Assembly (NCBI GenBank): GCA_009704155.1
Contig: WLES01000054.1
Location: 1 to 6,241, forward strand
DNA: 6,241 bases
Direction: 5' to 3'
Source of the DNA: Actinomycetota bacterium
Lineage (GTDB): Bacteria > Actinomycetota > Actinomycetes > Actinomycetales > Microbacteriaceae
The notes under the pieces were generated by a model that had not been told where the DNA came from, searched no databases, and saw nothing but the letters and a program-made list of their open reading frames with translations. Below, one piece after another: positions 6,125 through 6,241 of the stretch. The stretch's first letter is position 1, and each line of letters starts with the position of its first letter. A program made the translations under genes and the position numbers.

Positions 6125-6241
6125 TCGGCGAACGCTGATGGGTCAGGGCAAGCGCACGCTAAGTTGCGGTCGCCGTATGCACCATCAACTCGACGGACCG
6201 GCGGCCAGTACTTCATTCGCTCGGTGCGGGGGAGATCGGAA
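6121..6241 (-). CDS. gcvP: Glycine dehydrogenase (decarboxylating), C-terminal end, partial
   Basis: The minus strand from 6241 to 6124 encodes 39 residues followed by TAG at 6123-6121. The segment contains [10 protein letters not shown] and then [12 protein letters not shown], which matches the highly conserved C terminus of the GcvP P-protein (E. coli has KYWP, then VYGDRNL and a Cys pair). GcvP is the pyridoxal-phosphate decarboxylating subunit of the cytoplasmic glycine cleavage system. The catalytic lysine and the rest of the protein of roughly 950 residues lie outside the window. The final TAG overlaps the TAG of the convergent CPBP gene. Identification rests on a short but very characteristic stretch. 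Confidence 0.9.
   Translation of the reverse strand, partial: SDLPRTERMKYWPPVRRVDGAYGDRNLACACPDPSAFAD

Overview
The window looks like chromosomal DNA from an actinobacterium, most likely a Microbacteriaceae member of moderate GC. The reasons are the base and codon composition (GC-rich third positions, but less extreme than Microbacterium or Leucobacter by eye), the style of the SBP_bac_5 lipoprotein, the enlarged OppB-type permease and the actinobacterial form of the CPBP membrane protein. The assignment rests on recognition, not on a database search.

Layout from left to right. Bases 1-22 hold the first seven codons of a minus-strand gene of unknown function, preceded by a good Shine-Dalgarno. 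Bases 52-627 (+) encode a small membrane-anchored bacterial PH-domain protein. It converges with a three-gene peptide ABC-importer operon on the minus strand, whose transcription order is substrate-binding lipoprotein (5200-3392), OppB/DppB-type permease (3254-1704), OppC/DppC-type permease (1700-630). A strong hairpin lies between the lipoprotein gene and the permeases; the two permease genes are translationally coupled. Divergent from the lipoprotein gene, bases 5369-6124 (+) encode a CPBP-family intramembrane protease-like protein. Its stop codon overlaps, through a shared CTAG, the stop codon of a minus-strand gene recognisable as the 3' end of gcvP (glycine dehydrogenase) running out of the window at 6241.

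How the genes work together: the lipoprotein should capture an oligopeptide-like substrate outside the membrane and hand it to the OppB/OppC channel. No ATP-binding subunit (OppD/OppF) is encoded next to oppC, so the ATPase must be shared with another transporter or lie beyond the left edge. The PH protein, CPBP protein and gcvP have no evident functional link to the importer.

The window is densely coding; the longest gene-free stretches are 137 bp (3255-3391) and 168 bp (5201-5368). I see no tRNA, rRNA, CRISPR, insertion sequence or phage feature. I do not see a convincing new system. The points most worth checking are the polytopic insertion of about 170 residues in OppB, the absent ATPase genes, the altered first CPBP motif, and a 9-base sequence repeated at the same distance upstream of two minus-strand start codons.
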